A DNA stretch of 5,944 nt from Myxococcales bacterium. GTDB taxonomy: Bacteria > Myxococcota > Myxococcia > Myxococcales > Anaeromyxobacteraceae. This document shows positions 1 to 5,680 of this stretch, one piece after another; position 1 is the stretch's first letter, and the number at the start of each line of letters is the position of its first letter. The stretch covers positions 1 to 5,944 of the forward strand of contig JAJXSQ010000146.1 of NCBI GenBank assembly GCA_021784495.1, written 5' to 3'. Both the position numbers and the translations under genes were made by a program. The notes under the pieces were generated by a model. The model was given only the letters and a program-made list of their open reading frames with translations, had not been told where the DNA came from and did not search any database.

Positions 1-224
1 TCCCGCCGCCGCTCCGCCGGTTCCACCCCCCCGGCGCCGAGGTCCTGCTGGTGTCGTCGCTCGAGCCCGGGGCGCTCGACGGGCGCTGGGCCCGGGCGGC
101 CCCGTCGCTCGCCGGGGCGCTGGAGGAGGCGCGGCGCCGCGCCGGATCGCACGCGCGGGCGCTCGTCCTCCCCGACGCGACCGACCTCGTGCCGGTGGGC
201 GCACCCCCGCCGGCGGCCTCCTGA
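1..224 (+). CDS. C-terminal tail of a possible LarA-like (DUF2088) protein, 5' cut by window edge
   Basis: An open frame enters from the left edge (first full codon at base 3) and ends at the TGA at 222-224, leaving 73 residues. The fragment has an alternating hydrophobic strand (AEVLLVSSLEPG), then an alanine/arginine-rich helix (PSLAGALEEARRR), then a second strand and turn (ALVLPDATDLVPV). This order of 'VLLVS', 'sleeAl..A', 'vlvlP...lPV' resembles, from memory, the end of LarA/DUF2088 proteins (nickel-pincer lactate racemase family). No catalytic residues fall in this part, so neither the enzyme class nor the substrate can be read from it. It lies 63 bases upstream of the MerR gene on the same strand and may be co-transcribed with it. 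The coding call is safe; the family name is tentative. A different alpha/beta protein with a similar C-terminal lobe is the alternative. Confidence 0.5.
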   Translation, partial: PPPLRRFHPPGAEVLLVSSLEPGALDGRWARAAPSLAGALEEARRRAGSHARALVLPDATDLVPVGAPPPAAS

Positions 225-287
225 GCCCAAGCGGGGCTCGTCCGCACGGCTTGCGTCCGGGGCGGGCGAGGGACATGTGGAGGGCCG
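225..287 (+). promoter_or_regulatory. Short leader before the MerR gene; possible operator, no clear promoter
   Basis: This 63-base gap is the only non-coding stretch on the plus strand before the regulator. It contains the ribosome site GGAGGG (279-284), a direct repeat of CGTCCG (239-244 and 254-259), and a 5-base inverted repeat CAAGC/GCTTG (228-232 and 249-253). MerR-type genes often bind their own leader, but the repeats are short for such G+C-rich DNA and no convincing -10 box is visible. Confidence 0.2.
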
Positions 288-1199
288 ATGGCCTCGATGC
301 GCTACCCGATCAAGGCGGTCTCGCGCCTCACGAGCATCTCCGTCGACACCCTCCGCGCCTGGGAGCGGCGCCACCAGGTGGTCGCCCCGGAGCGCGACGA
401 GCGCGGCCGCCTCTACTCCGAGTCGGACATCGAGCGCCTCCGGCTGCTCCGGGAGGCGAGCGAGCGGGGCCACGCGATCGGCCGGGTCGCGGCGCTCACC
501 ACCGACGAGCTCCGGGGGCTCCTCTCGCGCGTCCCCGACTCGCTCGCCGCGCCCGCGCCGCCGCCGGCCACGCCGGTGGAGCTCGCGCCGCTCGTCGCCG
601 CGGTCGATCGCTTCGACGCCCCGTCCCTCCGGCGCGAGCTGAGCCGGATCGCCGCCGTCCTGCCGGCCCGGACCTTCGCCCGCGAGGTGGCGATCCCCTT
701 CCTCGTCGAGATCGGCGAGGGGTGGCACGCCGGCCGCTTCGGCGTGGCCCAGGAGCACCTGGCGACGGCCGAGGTCCGGAGCCTGGTGGGCGGCCTCTCC
801 CGCCTCGTCGCCGCGCCCGAGGGGGCGCCGCGGCTGGTGCTCGCGACCCCGGCCGGGGAGTCGCACGAGATCGGGACGCTGGTCGCCGCGCTGATCGCCG
901 CCGGCGCGGGGTTCGGGGCGTTCTACCTGGGCGCCGACCTGCCGCCGCTGGAGATCGTGGCGGCGGCGCGGCGGGTGGCCGCCCGGGCGGTGGTCCTCGG
1001 CTACACCGGCGCCGGCGCCGCGGCCGGCGCGCTCGACGCGCTCCTCGTGGTGGCGCACCGGCTCCCGGCCGACGTCGCTTGCTGGGTGGGGGGGCCCGGC
1101 GCCGAGGTGGCCCGGGCGGCGCTCTCGCACACCTCGGCGCGGATCGTCGCCGACCTGGACGACTTCGAGCGGGCGCTCGTCGAGCTGGGCGGGCGCTGA
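288..1199 (+). CDS. MerR-family regulator with cobalamin-binding domain (CarH/LitR-like)
   Basis: Predicted cytoplasmic transcription factor of 303 residues. Residues 5-75 form a MerR winged helix (YPIKAVSRLTSISVDTLRAWERR, then RGRLYSESDIERL). A Pro/Ala-rich linker (about 84-98) leads to a helical cap (about 99-172) and a Rossmann-like B12 domain (about 181-300). The cap carries W-x9-EH (W146, E156, H157), the signature of the light-sensing adenosylcobalamin cap in CarH. The B12 domain has ExHxxG (E191, H193, G196; H193 is the expected cobalt ligand), a GYT at 238-240 where the family usually has SxT, and GG at 268-269. In characterised relatives, the AdoCbl-bound tetramer represses DNA in the dark and falls apart in light. 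The ATG at 288 is preceded by GGAGGG at 279-284; Met4 is a less well placed alternative. The gene converges on hypB, so it need not control the hyp operon. The target genes are not visible. Confidence 0.9.
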   Translation: MASMRYPIKAVSRLTSISVDTLRAWERRHQVVAPERDERGRLYSESDIERLRLLREASERGHAIGRVAALTTDELRGLLSRVPDSLAAPAPPPATPVELAPLVAAVDRFDAPSLRRELSRIAAVLPARTFAREVAIPFLVEIGEGWHAGRFGVAQEHLATAEVRSLVGGLSRLVAAPEGAPRLVLATPAGESHEIGTLVAALIAAGAGFGAFYLGADLPPLEIVAAARRVAARAVVLGYTGAGAAAGALDALLVVAHRLPADVACWVGGPGAEVARAALSHTSARIVADLDDFERALVELGGR

Positions 1200-1221
1200 G
1201 GGGCGCCGAGCGGGCGCGGCC

Positions 1222-1986
1222 CTAGCCCGCCGGGCGGTCGCCCCGGGCGCCGGGCGGGTGGACGTGGCCGGCCAGGCCGGCGATCCTCCCCACCAGGCCG
1301 AGCTCGAGCCGCCGCCGCTCGAGCCAGGCGACCCAGCGGTCGAGCCCCTCGCCGGTCCGCGCCGAGACCACGATCCGCTCCGGGCGCGGCATGACCCGGG
1401 CGAGCGCGTCCTCGATCGCCGCCACGTCCACGTCGAGGTGCGGGACGAGGTCGGCCTTGCTGATCAGCACCAGCTCGGCGGCCTTGAACATGACCGGGTA
1501 CTTGAGGGGCTTGTCCTCGCCCTCGGTCACCGAGAGGACGACCACGTTGGCCGCCTGCCCCAGGTCGTAGATCGCCGGGCAGACGAGGTTGCCGACGTTC
1601 TCGATGAAGAAGACGTCGGTCTGCCGCCAGGGGAGGTCGTGGAGGGCGCGGTGGACCAGCTCGGCGTCGAGGTGGCAGGCCTGGCCGGTGGTGATCGCCC
1701 GCGAGGGGATGCCGGCCCGCTCCAGCCGGACGGCGTCGTGGTCGGTGGCCAGGTCGGCCGAGACCGCGCCCAGCCGCCAGCCCTTCGACGCGGCGGCCCG
1801 GGCGGTCGCCTCGAGCACCGCCGTCTTGCCGGCGCCGGGCGAGCCCATGAGGTTCACCGCCAGCACCCCGGCCTCGAGGAAGTGCTCGCGGTTGTGGCGG
1901 GCCGTCCGGTCGTTGCCGGCCAGGATCTTCTCGTGGAGCTCCACCGGGACGAGCTCGGTGTCGCCGCATCCGCAGGTCGTGCACAT
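1222..1986 (-). CDS. hypB: HypB, GTPase for nickel insertion into [NiFe] hydrogenase
   Basis: Cytoplasmic SIMIBI-class GTPase of 254 residues that, with HypA, delivers nickel to the hydrogenase large-subunit precursor. The N-terminus has the CxxCGCG high-affinity nickel motif (C2, C5, C7). The G domain has a Walker A loop GSPGAGKT (48-55), a GQACH segment (C104, H105) and NLVCPA (C136) forming the metal site at the dimer interface, an ENVGN switch region (129-133) and SKAD (176-179) as the guanine-specificity motif. There is no long histidine-rich stretch, so a nickel-storage role like that of some HypB proteins is unlikely. The ATG overlaps the hypA stop by one base (TGATG), and GGAGGT lies 6 bases upstream, inside hypA. 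It is the last gene of the operon in this window, and its stop is 22 bases from the convergent MerR gene. Its last 15 or so residues (Pro/Gly/Arg-rich) look unstructured. Confidence 0.97.
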   Translation of the reverse strand: MCTTCGCGDTELVPVELHEKILAGNDRTARHNREHFLEAGVLAVNLMGSPGAGKTAVLEATARAAASKGWRLGAVSADLATDHDAVRLERAGIPSRAITTGQACHLDAELVHRALHDLPWRQTDVFFIENVGNLVCPAIYDLGQAANVVVLSVTEGEDKPLKYPVMFKAAELVLISKADLVPHLDVDVAAIEDALARVMPRPERIVVSARTGEGLDRWVAWLERRRLELGLVGRIAGLAGHVHPPGARGDRPAG

Positions 1987-2330
1987 CAGGGCACCTCCAG
2001 GTCGATGGCGTCGAGGATGAGCGCGTCCGAGCCCTCCACCAGCCGCGCCGGGACCTCGCAGGCGGGGCAGCGGAGCGGGGCGCCGCGCTCGATGGGCGCG
2101 TCGCAGGACGGGCAGACCCAGGCCGCGGCGCGGGTGGTCAGCCGGAGCTCGGCGCGCTCGCAGACGGTGCCGGCGCGGAAGGTCTCGTAGGCGGTCCGGA
2201 GGAGCTCGGGGTCGACGCCGGCCAGCTCCCCCACCCGGATGGAGAGCCCGTGGACGGCGAGCGCCTGGCGCCGCCGGGCCTCCGCCTCGACCCGGCCGAT
2301 GAGCGCCTCGACCAGCGAGTACTCGTGCAC
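1986..2330 (-). CDS. hypA: HypA, nickel metallochaperone (GTG start)
   Basis: Small cytoplasmic nickel chaperone of 114 residues that works with HypB in the last metal-insertion step. The N-terminus reads M-H-E-Y-S-L when the GTG at 2330-2328 is used as start; this MHE motif supplies the nickel ligand His2 and fixes the start, as no ATG gives it. The zinc domain has two CxxC pairs, CPSC (C73, C76) and CPAC (C88, C91), with 11 residues between them. The C-terminal strand (LILDAIDLEVP) is typical of the family, as is the length. The start lies 2 bases after the hypD stop and the stop overlaps the hypB start, so hypD-hypA-hypB are probably translationally coupled. A GAGG at 2344-2341, within hypD, is the likely ribosome site. 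The same frame stays open far upstream but is non-coding there. Confidence 0.96.
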   Translation of the reverse strand: MHEYSLVEALIGRVEAEARRRQALAVHGLSIRVGELAGVDPELLRTAYETFRAGTVCERAELRLTTRAAAWVCPSCDAPIERGAPLRCPACEVPARLVEGSDALILDAIDLEVP

Positions 2331-2344
2331 GGTCAGCTCGCCTC
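2328..2344 (-). promoter_or_regulatory. hypA ribosome site and GTG start at the hypD end
   Basis: Reading the minus strand, GAGG at 2344-2341 is followed, after 10 bases that contain the hypD stop, by GTG-CAC-GAG, which encodes the MHE start of HypA. The weak spacing and the GTG start suggest that ribosomes ending hypD restart here, which would keep HypA at or below the HypD level. Confidence 0.6.
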
Positions 2345-3463
2345 GCGCAGATCGGGGACGCCGCCGTAGGTGTGCCAGATCCGGCAGGCGCCCTCGGTCG
2401 ACACCATGCAGGCCCCCACCGGCGCCTCCGGGGTGCACTCCCGCCCGAAGAGCGGGCAGGCGCTCGGCCGCCGCAGGCCGGCCATGATGTCGCCGCAGAT
2501 GCACCGCTCGGCGTGCGCCGCCGGGGCGCCGTCCCAGAGCCCGGCGACGTCGATCTGGAAGCGGCGGCGCGCGTCGACCGCCGCCCACGCGTCCCGCAGC
2601 CGGAGGTTGCCGTTGGGGATGTGGGCGATGCCCCGCCACCGGCCGCCGGCCGTCTGGAAGACGCGCCAGAGCCGGTCCTGGGCCGGGACGTTGCCCCGGG
2701 CGGTCACGCAGCGCGGGTAGGCGTTCTCCACCGCCGGCCGGCGGTCGCGGATCAGCTCCACCAGCCGCACGAGCGCCGCGAGGATGTCGAGGGGCTCGAA
2801 GCCGGCGACCACGACCGGGAGGCGGTGGCGCTCGACGAAGGGGAGGAAGACGTCGGCGCCGGTGATCGCCGCGGCGTGCCCGGCGGCGAGGAAGCCCTCG
2901 ACCTTGCTCTCCGGCATCTCGGCGACGATCTCCATCGCCGGCGGGATGTACTTGTGGACCGACAGCACCGAGAGGTTCGGCGGCACCCCGGCGAGGATCG
3001 CCGCGGCGGTCGCCACCGCGGTCGTCTCGAAGCCGGAGGAGAAGAAGACCACCTGCTCCCCCGGGTGGCGCGCGGCGAGCTCGACCGCCTGGGTGATCGA
3101 GTAGACGCTCTCCACCGCGCCCCCCTCGGCCCCGGCCTCCTCCAGCGAGATCGCCGTCCCCGGGACGCGCAGCATGTCGCCGTAGGTGGCGACGCGGACG
3201 CCCTGGCGCGCCAGCGCCACCGCCTCGTCGATCTCCGGCGCGTCGGTGACGCAGACCGGGCAGCCCGGCCCCATGATGACGTCGAGGCCGCGCGGGAAGA
3301 GCGCGCGCAGCCCGAAGCGGGCGATCGCCTGCTCGTGGCTGCCGCAGACGTGCATCACCGAGACCGGGCGCCCGAGGGCGTCGACGAGCTCGGCGAGGCG
3401 CGCGGCGAGCGCGCGCGCCCGGGCCGGATCCCGGAACTGCATCCTGGTGGTCGCGTCGGCCAT
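2333..3463 (-). CDS. hypD: HypD, iron-sulfur scaffold for Fe(CN)2CO assembly
   Basis: A 376-residue iron-sulfur protein that, in complex with HypC, holds the iron while the CN and CO ligands are attached. The conserved motifs are present: HVCGSHE (C40), GPGCPVCVT (C68, C71), GFETT (144-148) and the C-terminal cysteines of the [4Fe-4S] region (C321, C323, C336, C343, C352, C360) in the pattern CICGD...CPLFGRECTPEAPVGACMVSTEGAC. E357 in the STEGAC motif is also conserved. The length matches the family. The ATG at 3463-3461 has a strong GGGAGGGGAG site just upstream in the 18-base gap after the crotonase gene; Met8 is a possible alternative start. The gene is normal in every visible respect except its upstream neighbour, since hypD usually follows hypC directly and here hypE and a crotonase gene come between. 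Confidence 0.97.
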   Translation of the reverse strand: MADATTRMQFRDPARARALAARLAELVDALGRPVSVMHVCGSHEQAIARFGLRALFPRGLDVIMGPGCPVCVTDAPEIDEAVALARQGVRVATYGDMLRVPGTAISLEEAGAEGGAVESVYSITQAVELAARHPGEQVVFFSSGFETTAVATAAAILAGVPPNLSVLSVHKYIPPAMEIVAEMPESKVEGFLAAGHAAAITGADVFLPFVERHRLPVVVAGFEPLDILAALVRLVELIRDRRPAVENAYPRCVTARGNVPAQDRLWRVFQTAGGRWRGIAHIPNGNLRLRDAWAAVDARRRFQIDVAGLWDGAPAAHAERCICGDIMAGLRRPSACPLFGRECTPEAPVGACMVSTEGACRIWHTYGGVPDLREAS

Positions 3464-3481
3464 CCCGTCTCCCCTCCCGCC

Positions 3482-4327
3482 CTACGCCCCGCGGAAGCGC
3501 GGCGCGCGCTTGCCGAAGAAGGCGTCGATCCCCTCGGCGAAGTCGGCCGAGTCCGCGCTCCGCACCAGGCTCTCCAGCTCCCGGTCGAGGTGCCAGTCGA
3601 GCCGGTCGACGCCCGCCGCCTGGTTCATGAGCGCCTTGGTCATGGCGATGCTGCCGGTGGGGAGCTCGGCGAGCCGCCGGGCGATCCCGGCGACCGCGTC
3701 CGCGAAGCCGTCGGCGGGGTGGACCTCGGAGACGAGCCCCCAGGCGAGCGCGGTCGCGGCGTCGAGGCGCGGGTTGAGGAGCGCCATCCCCATCGCCCGC
3801 CGGAAGCCGACGAGCCGCGGGAGGAAGAAGGTCGAGCTCTCGGCGCCGCAGAGCGCGGTCCGGGCGTAGGCCCACTCGAAGGAGGCGCGGTCCGAGCAGA
3901 CGACCAGGTCGCAGGCCATCGCCAGCCCGAGCCCGCCCGCCGCCGCCACCCCGTCCACCGCCGCCACCCAGGGCTTCGGCGCGCGCCGGATCTCGGAGAT
4001 GGTCGAGTGGAGGTACTCGAGGATCTGCTTGAAGACCGCGCCGTACCCGGGGGTCGCCGGCCGCGCTCCGGGGGAGAGGTAGGCGAGGTCGGCGGGGTCG
4101 CCGCCGGCGCGGATGTACTTGAGGTCGGCGCCCGAGCAGAAGACCTTGCCGCCGGTCGCCTCGAGCACCACCGCGCGGACCGAGGCGTCGCGGGCGAGCT
4201 GGAGGCCGGCGGCGCGGAGGTCGCGGGCCATCCGGACGTCGAGCGCGTTGAACCGCTCGGGCCGGTCGAGGATCAGGCGGGCGACGGCCCCGTCGCGCAC
4301 GATCCGGATCGCGCTCGGCGCGCCCAT
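3482..4327 (-). CDS. Stand-alone crotonase-fold protein inside the hyp operon; possible HypX-like CO-ligand enzyme
   Basis: A 281-residue protein of the enoyl-CoA hydratase/isomerase superfamily, probably cytoplasmic and CoA-thioester-binding. Visible family marks are RPERFNALD (22-30), FCSGADLKYI (63-72, first oxyanion-hole strand), AAVDGVAAAGGLGLAMACD (122-140, second oxyanion-hole loop), FLPRLVG (168-174), the ALAWGLVSEV helix-turn (193-202) and the C-terminal EGIDAFFGKR..RF. Aligned by eye to rat mitochondrial hydratase, the two catalytic glutamates are replaced: Glu144 by Gly134 and Glu164 by Tyr154. Simple hydration is therefore unlikely. The stretch Y154-x8-E163 within AYARTALCGAE is like that recalled for the C-terminal domain of HypX. 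The ATG overlaps the hypE stop (TGATG), with GAGGA 7 bases upstream, and hypD follows after 18 bases, so it is co-expressed with the maturases. There is no N-terminal formyl-THF domain. The alternative is an ordinary CoA isomerase captured by the operon. Fold certain; function inferred. Confidence 0.88.
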   Translation of the reverse strand: MGAPSAIRIVRDGAVARLILDRPERFNALDVRMARDLRAAGLQLARDASVRAVVLEATGGKVFCSGADLKYIRAGGDPADLAYLSPGARPATPGYGAVFKQILEYLHSTISEIRRAPKPWVAAVDGVAAAGGLGLAMACDLVVCSDRASFEWAYARTALCGAESSTFFLPRLVGFRRAMGMALLNPRLDAATALAWGLVSEVHPADGFADAVAGIARRLAELPTGSIAMTKALMNQAAGVDRLDWHLDRELESLVRSADSADFAEGIDAFFGKRAPRFRGA

Positions 4328-5349
4328 CAGCAGATCCTCGGGAGGAGCTCGCCCTCCGGCTCCGCCAGGAGCCGGCGGCCGAGGCCGGTGTCGAGGACCA
4401 CCTGGCCGGGGCGGTCGGCCACCGCCCGGGCGCAGAGCGCGGCGTGGGCGCCGAGGGGGTGGGCGCGGAGCGCCGCCAGCACCCGCTCCGCCGCGGCGGC
4501 CCGGACGCCGAGGACCGCCTTCCCCTCGTTGGCGACGACCAGGGGGTCGATGCCCAGCATCTCCCCGGCGGCCCGCACCTCGTCGCGGATCGGCACCTTC
4601 GGCTCCTCCAGGACGATCCCGACCCGCGCCTTGGCGGCCATCTCGTGGAGCGCCCCGGCGAGCCCGCCGCGGGTCGGGTCCTTCATCGCCACCACGTCGT
4701 CGCCGCCGGCGGCGAGGGCGGCGCGGATCAGGCCGTTCAGCGGGGCGACGTCGGAGCGCAGGTCGCCCTGGAGCCCGAGGTCGTGGCGGCGGGACATGAC
4801 CGCGAGGCCGTGGTCCCCGACGTGGCCGGTGACGAGGATCAGGTCCCCGGGGGCGAGGCCGGCGTCGGTCACGATCCGGTCGGTCAGGGCGACGCCGGTG
4901 GTGTTGAGGACGATGCCGTCCAGCTCGCCCTTCCCCATCACCTTGGTGTCGCCGGTGACGAAGGGCGCGCCCGCCTCGCGGGCGGTGTCGCGGAGCGAGT
5001 CGCGCACCCGCTCCAGGTCGGCCCGCGGGAAGCCCTCCTCCAGGATCACCGCGCAGGTGAGCCCGAGCGGCTCGGTCGCGCCCATCATCGCCAGGTCGTT
5101 CACCGTCCCGGAGACCGAGAGCCGGCCGATGTCGCCGCCGGGGAAGAAGATGGGCTGGACGACGTGCGAGTCGGTGGTGATCACCAGCCACCGGTCCCCG
5201 ATCCGCAGCGCCGCGCCGTCGTCGAGCGCGGCGAGGCCGATGCCGTCGACCGGCGAGGCGAGCTCGAGGAAGACCTCCTCGATGAGCTGCCGCATCGCCC
5301 GCCCGCCGGAGCCGTGCTTCAGACCGATCCGCTGGACCACCTTTTCCAT
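4327..5349 (-). CDS. hypE: HypE, carbamoyl dehydratase that forms the cyanide ligand
   Basis: A 340-residue ATP-dependent enzyme of the PurM/SelD/ThiL-like fold. It takes the carbamoyl group from HypF onto its C-terminal cysteine, dehydrates it to thiocyanate and passes cyanide to the iron on HypC-HypD. The sequence shows HGSGG (12-16), DDGA (43-46), TTDSHVVQP followed by FFPGGDIG (58-75), SGTVNDLAMMGA (80-91), GDTKVM (133-138), DPTRGG (224-229), NEGK (284-287) and the terminal PRIC with the reactive C340. Nothing essential is missing. The ATG at 5349-5347 has AGAGGA 5 bases upstream and gives the usual HypE N-terminus; the frame stays open further upstream but opposes hypC. It lies 26 bases after hypC, and its stop overlaps the start of the crotonase gene by one base. 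Confidence 0.97.
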   Translation of the reverse strand: MEKVVQRIGLKHGSGGRAMRQLIEEVFLELASPVDGIGLAALDDGAALRIGDRWLVITTDSHVVQPIFFPGGDIGRLSVSGTVNDLAMMGATEPLGLTCAVILEEGFPRADLERVRDSLRDTAREAGAPFVTGDTKVMGKGELDGIVLNTTGVALTDRIVTDAGLAPGDLILVTGHVGDHGLAVMSRRHDLGLQGDLRSDVAPLNGLIRAALAAGGDDVVAMKDPTRGGLAGALHEMAAKARVGIVLEEPKVPIRDEVRAAGEMLGIDPLVVANEGKAVLGVRAAAAERVLAALRAHPLGAHAALCARAVADRPGQVVLDTGLGRRLLAEPEGELLPRIC

Positions 5350-5375
5350 CGCCGTCCTCTCGCGCCCCGCCGGCG

Positions 5376-5663
5376 TCAGCGCCGGTCCCGCCCGGCGGCG
5401 ATCTCGCCCTGCACGTCCATGGCCATCAGGTCGTCCTTCGCCCCGGTGACGTCGAGGATCTGGTCGAAGAGCGCCAGCGTCTCCTGGACCTCCTCCGGCG
5501 GGATCCGCCGGATGGCGAAGCCGACGTGGTTCAGCACGTAGTCGCCGACCGCCACCGGCTCGTCGACGATGTCCAGCCGCAGCTCCTTGCGGACGCCGAA
5601 GAAGTCGACCTCGGCGACCATCCCCTCGATCGAGAGCACCCGCCCTGGAACCCCGAGACACAT
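5376..5663 (-). CDS. hypC: HypC, chaperone and Fe(CN)2CO carrier
   Basis: A 95-residue HypC/HupF/HybG-family chaperone that binds HypD during ligand assembly and then brings the iron group to the hydrogenase large subunit. It begins MCLGVPG, with the essential C2 exposed after removal of the first methionine. It has the OB-like barrel segment and DYVLNHVGFAI (41-51) with conserved H46. The last 15 or so residues (GEIAAGRDRR and before) are a polar tail slightly longer than in minimal HypC proteins. The ATG at 5663-5661 is preceded by GGGAGGAG 6 bases upstream, in the 17-base gap after hypF. Only one hypC copy is seen here, so it probably serves whatever hydrogenase the operon matures. Confidence 0.97.
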   Translation of the reverse strand: MCLGVPGRVLSIEGMVAEVDFFGVRKELRLDIVDEPVAVGDYVLNHVGFAIRRIPPEEVQETLALFDQILDVTGAKDDLMAMDVQGEIAAGRDRR

Positions 5664-5680
5664 GTGTCGCTCCTCCCGCG

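Noticed and set aside
251..1225. Alternative plus-strand frame over the MerR gene, and a minus-strand frame over 1001-1984
   Set aside because: Both are Arg/Gly/Pro-rich shadows of the MerR and hypB genes without recognisable domains.
1210..1230. A hairpin (6-bp stem GCGGGC/GCCCGC, 9-base loop) at the convergent MerR/hypB junction as a two-way terminator
   Set aside because: No T-rich tract follows on either strand, and stems this short are common by chance at this G+C content. It could still aid termination but is not supported enough to list.
1986..3875. A long minus-strand frame that could suggest a 629-residue HypA fusion
   Set aside because: Only the last 114 codons match a family; the rest is out of frame with hypD and the crotonase. 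The GTG at 2330 gives the canonical HypA start.
3482..5191. An N-terminal extension of the crotonase frame to about 569 residues, close to the size of two-domain HypX
   Set aside because: The extra part is hypE read out of frame: Arg/Pro/Gly-rich with no formyl-transferase motif. HypE in its own frame is fully motif-supported, and the crotonase has its own ribosome site at 4335-4339.
2372..5449. A plus-strand open frame of about 1025 codons spanning hypD, crotonase, hypE and hypC
   Set aside because: It runs antisense to four well-supported genes, has low-complexity Gly/Arg/Ala/Glu/Asp composition, shows no motif, and is expected from the strong third-position G+C bias on the other strand.
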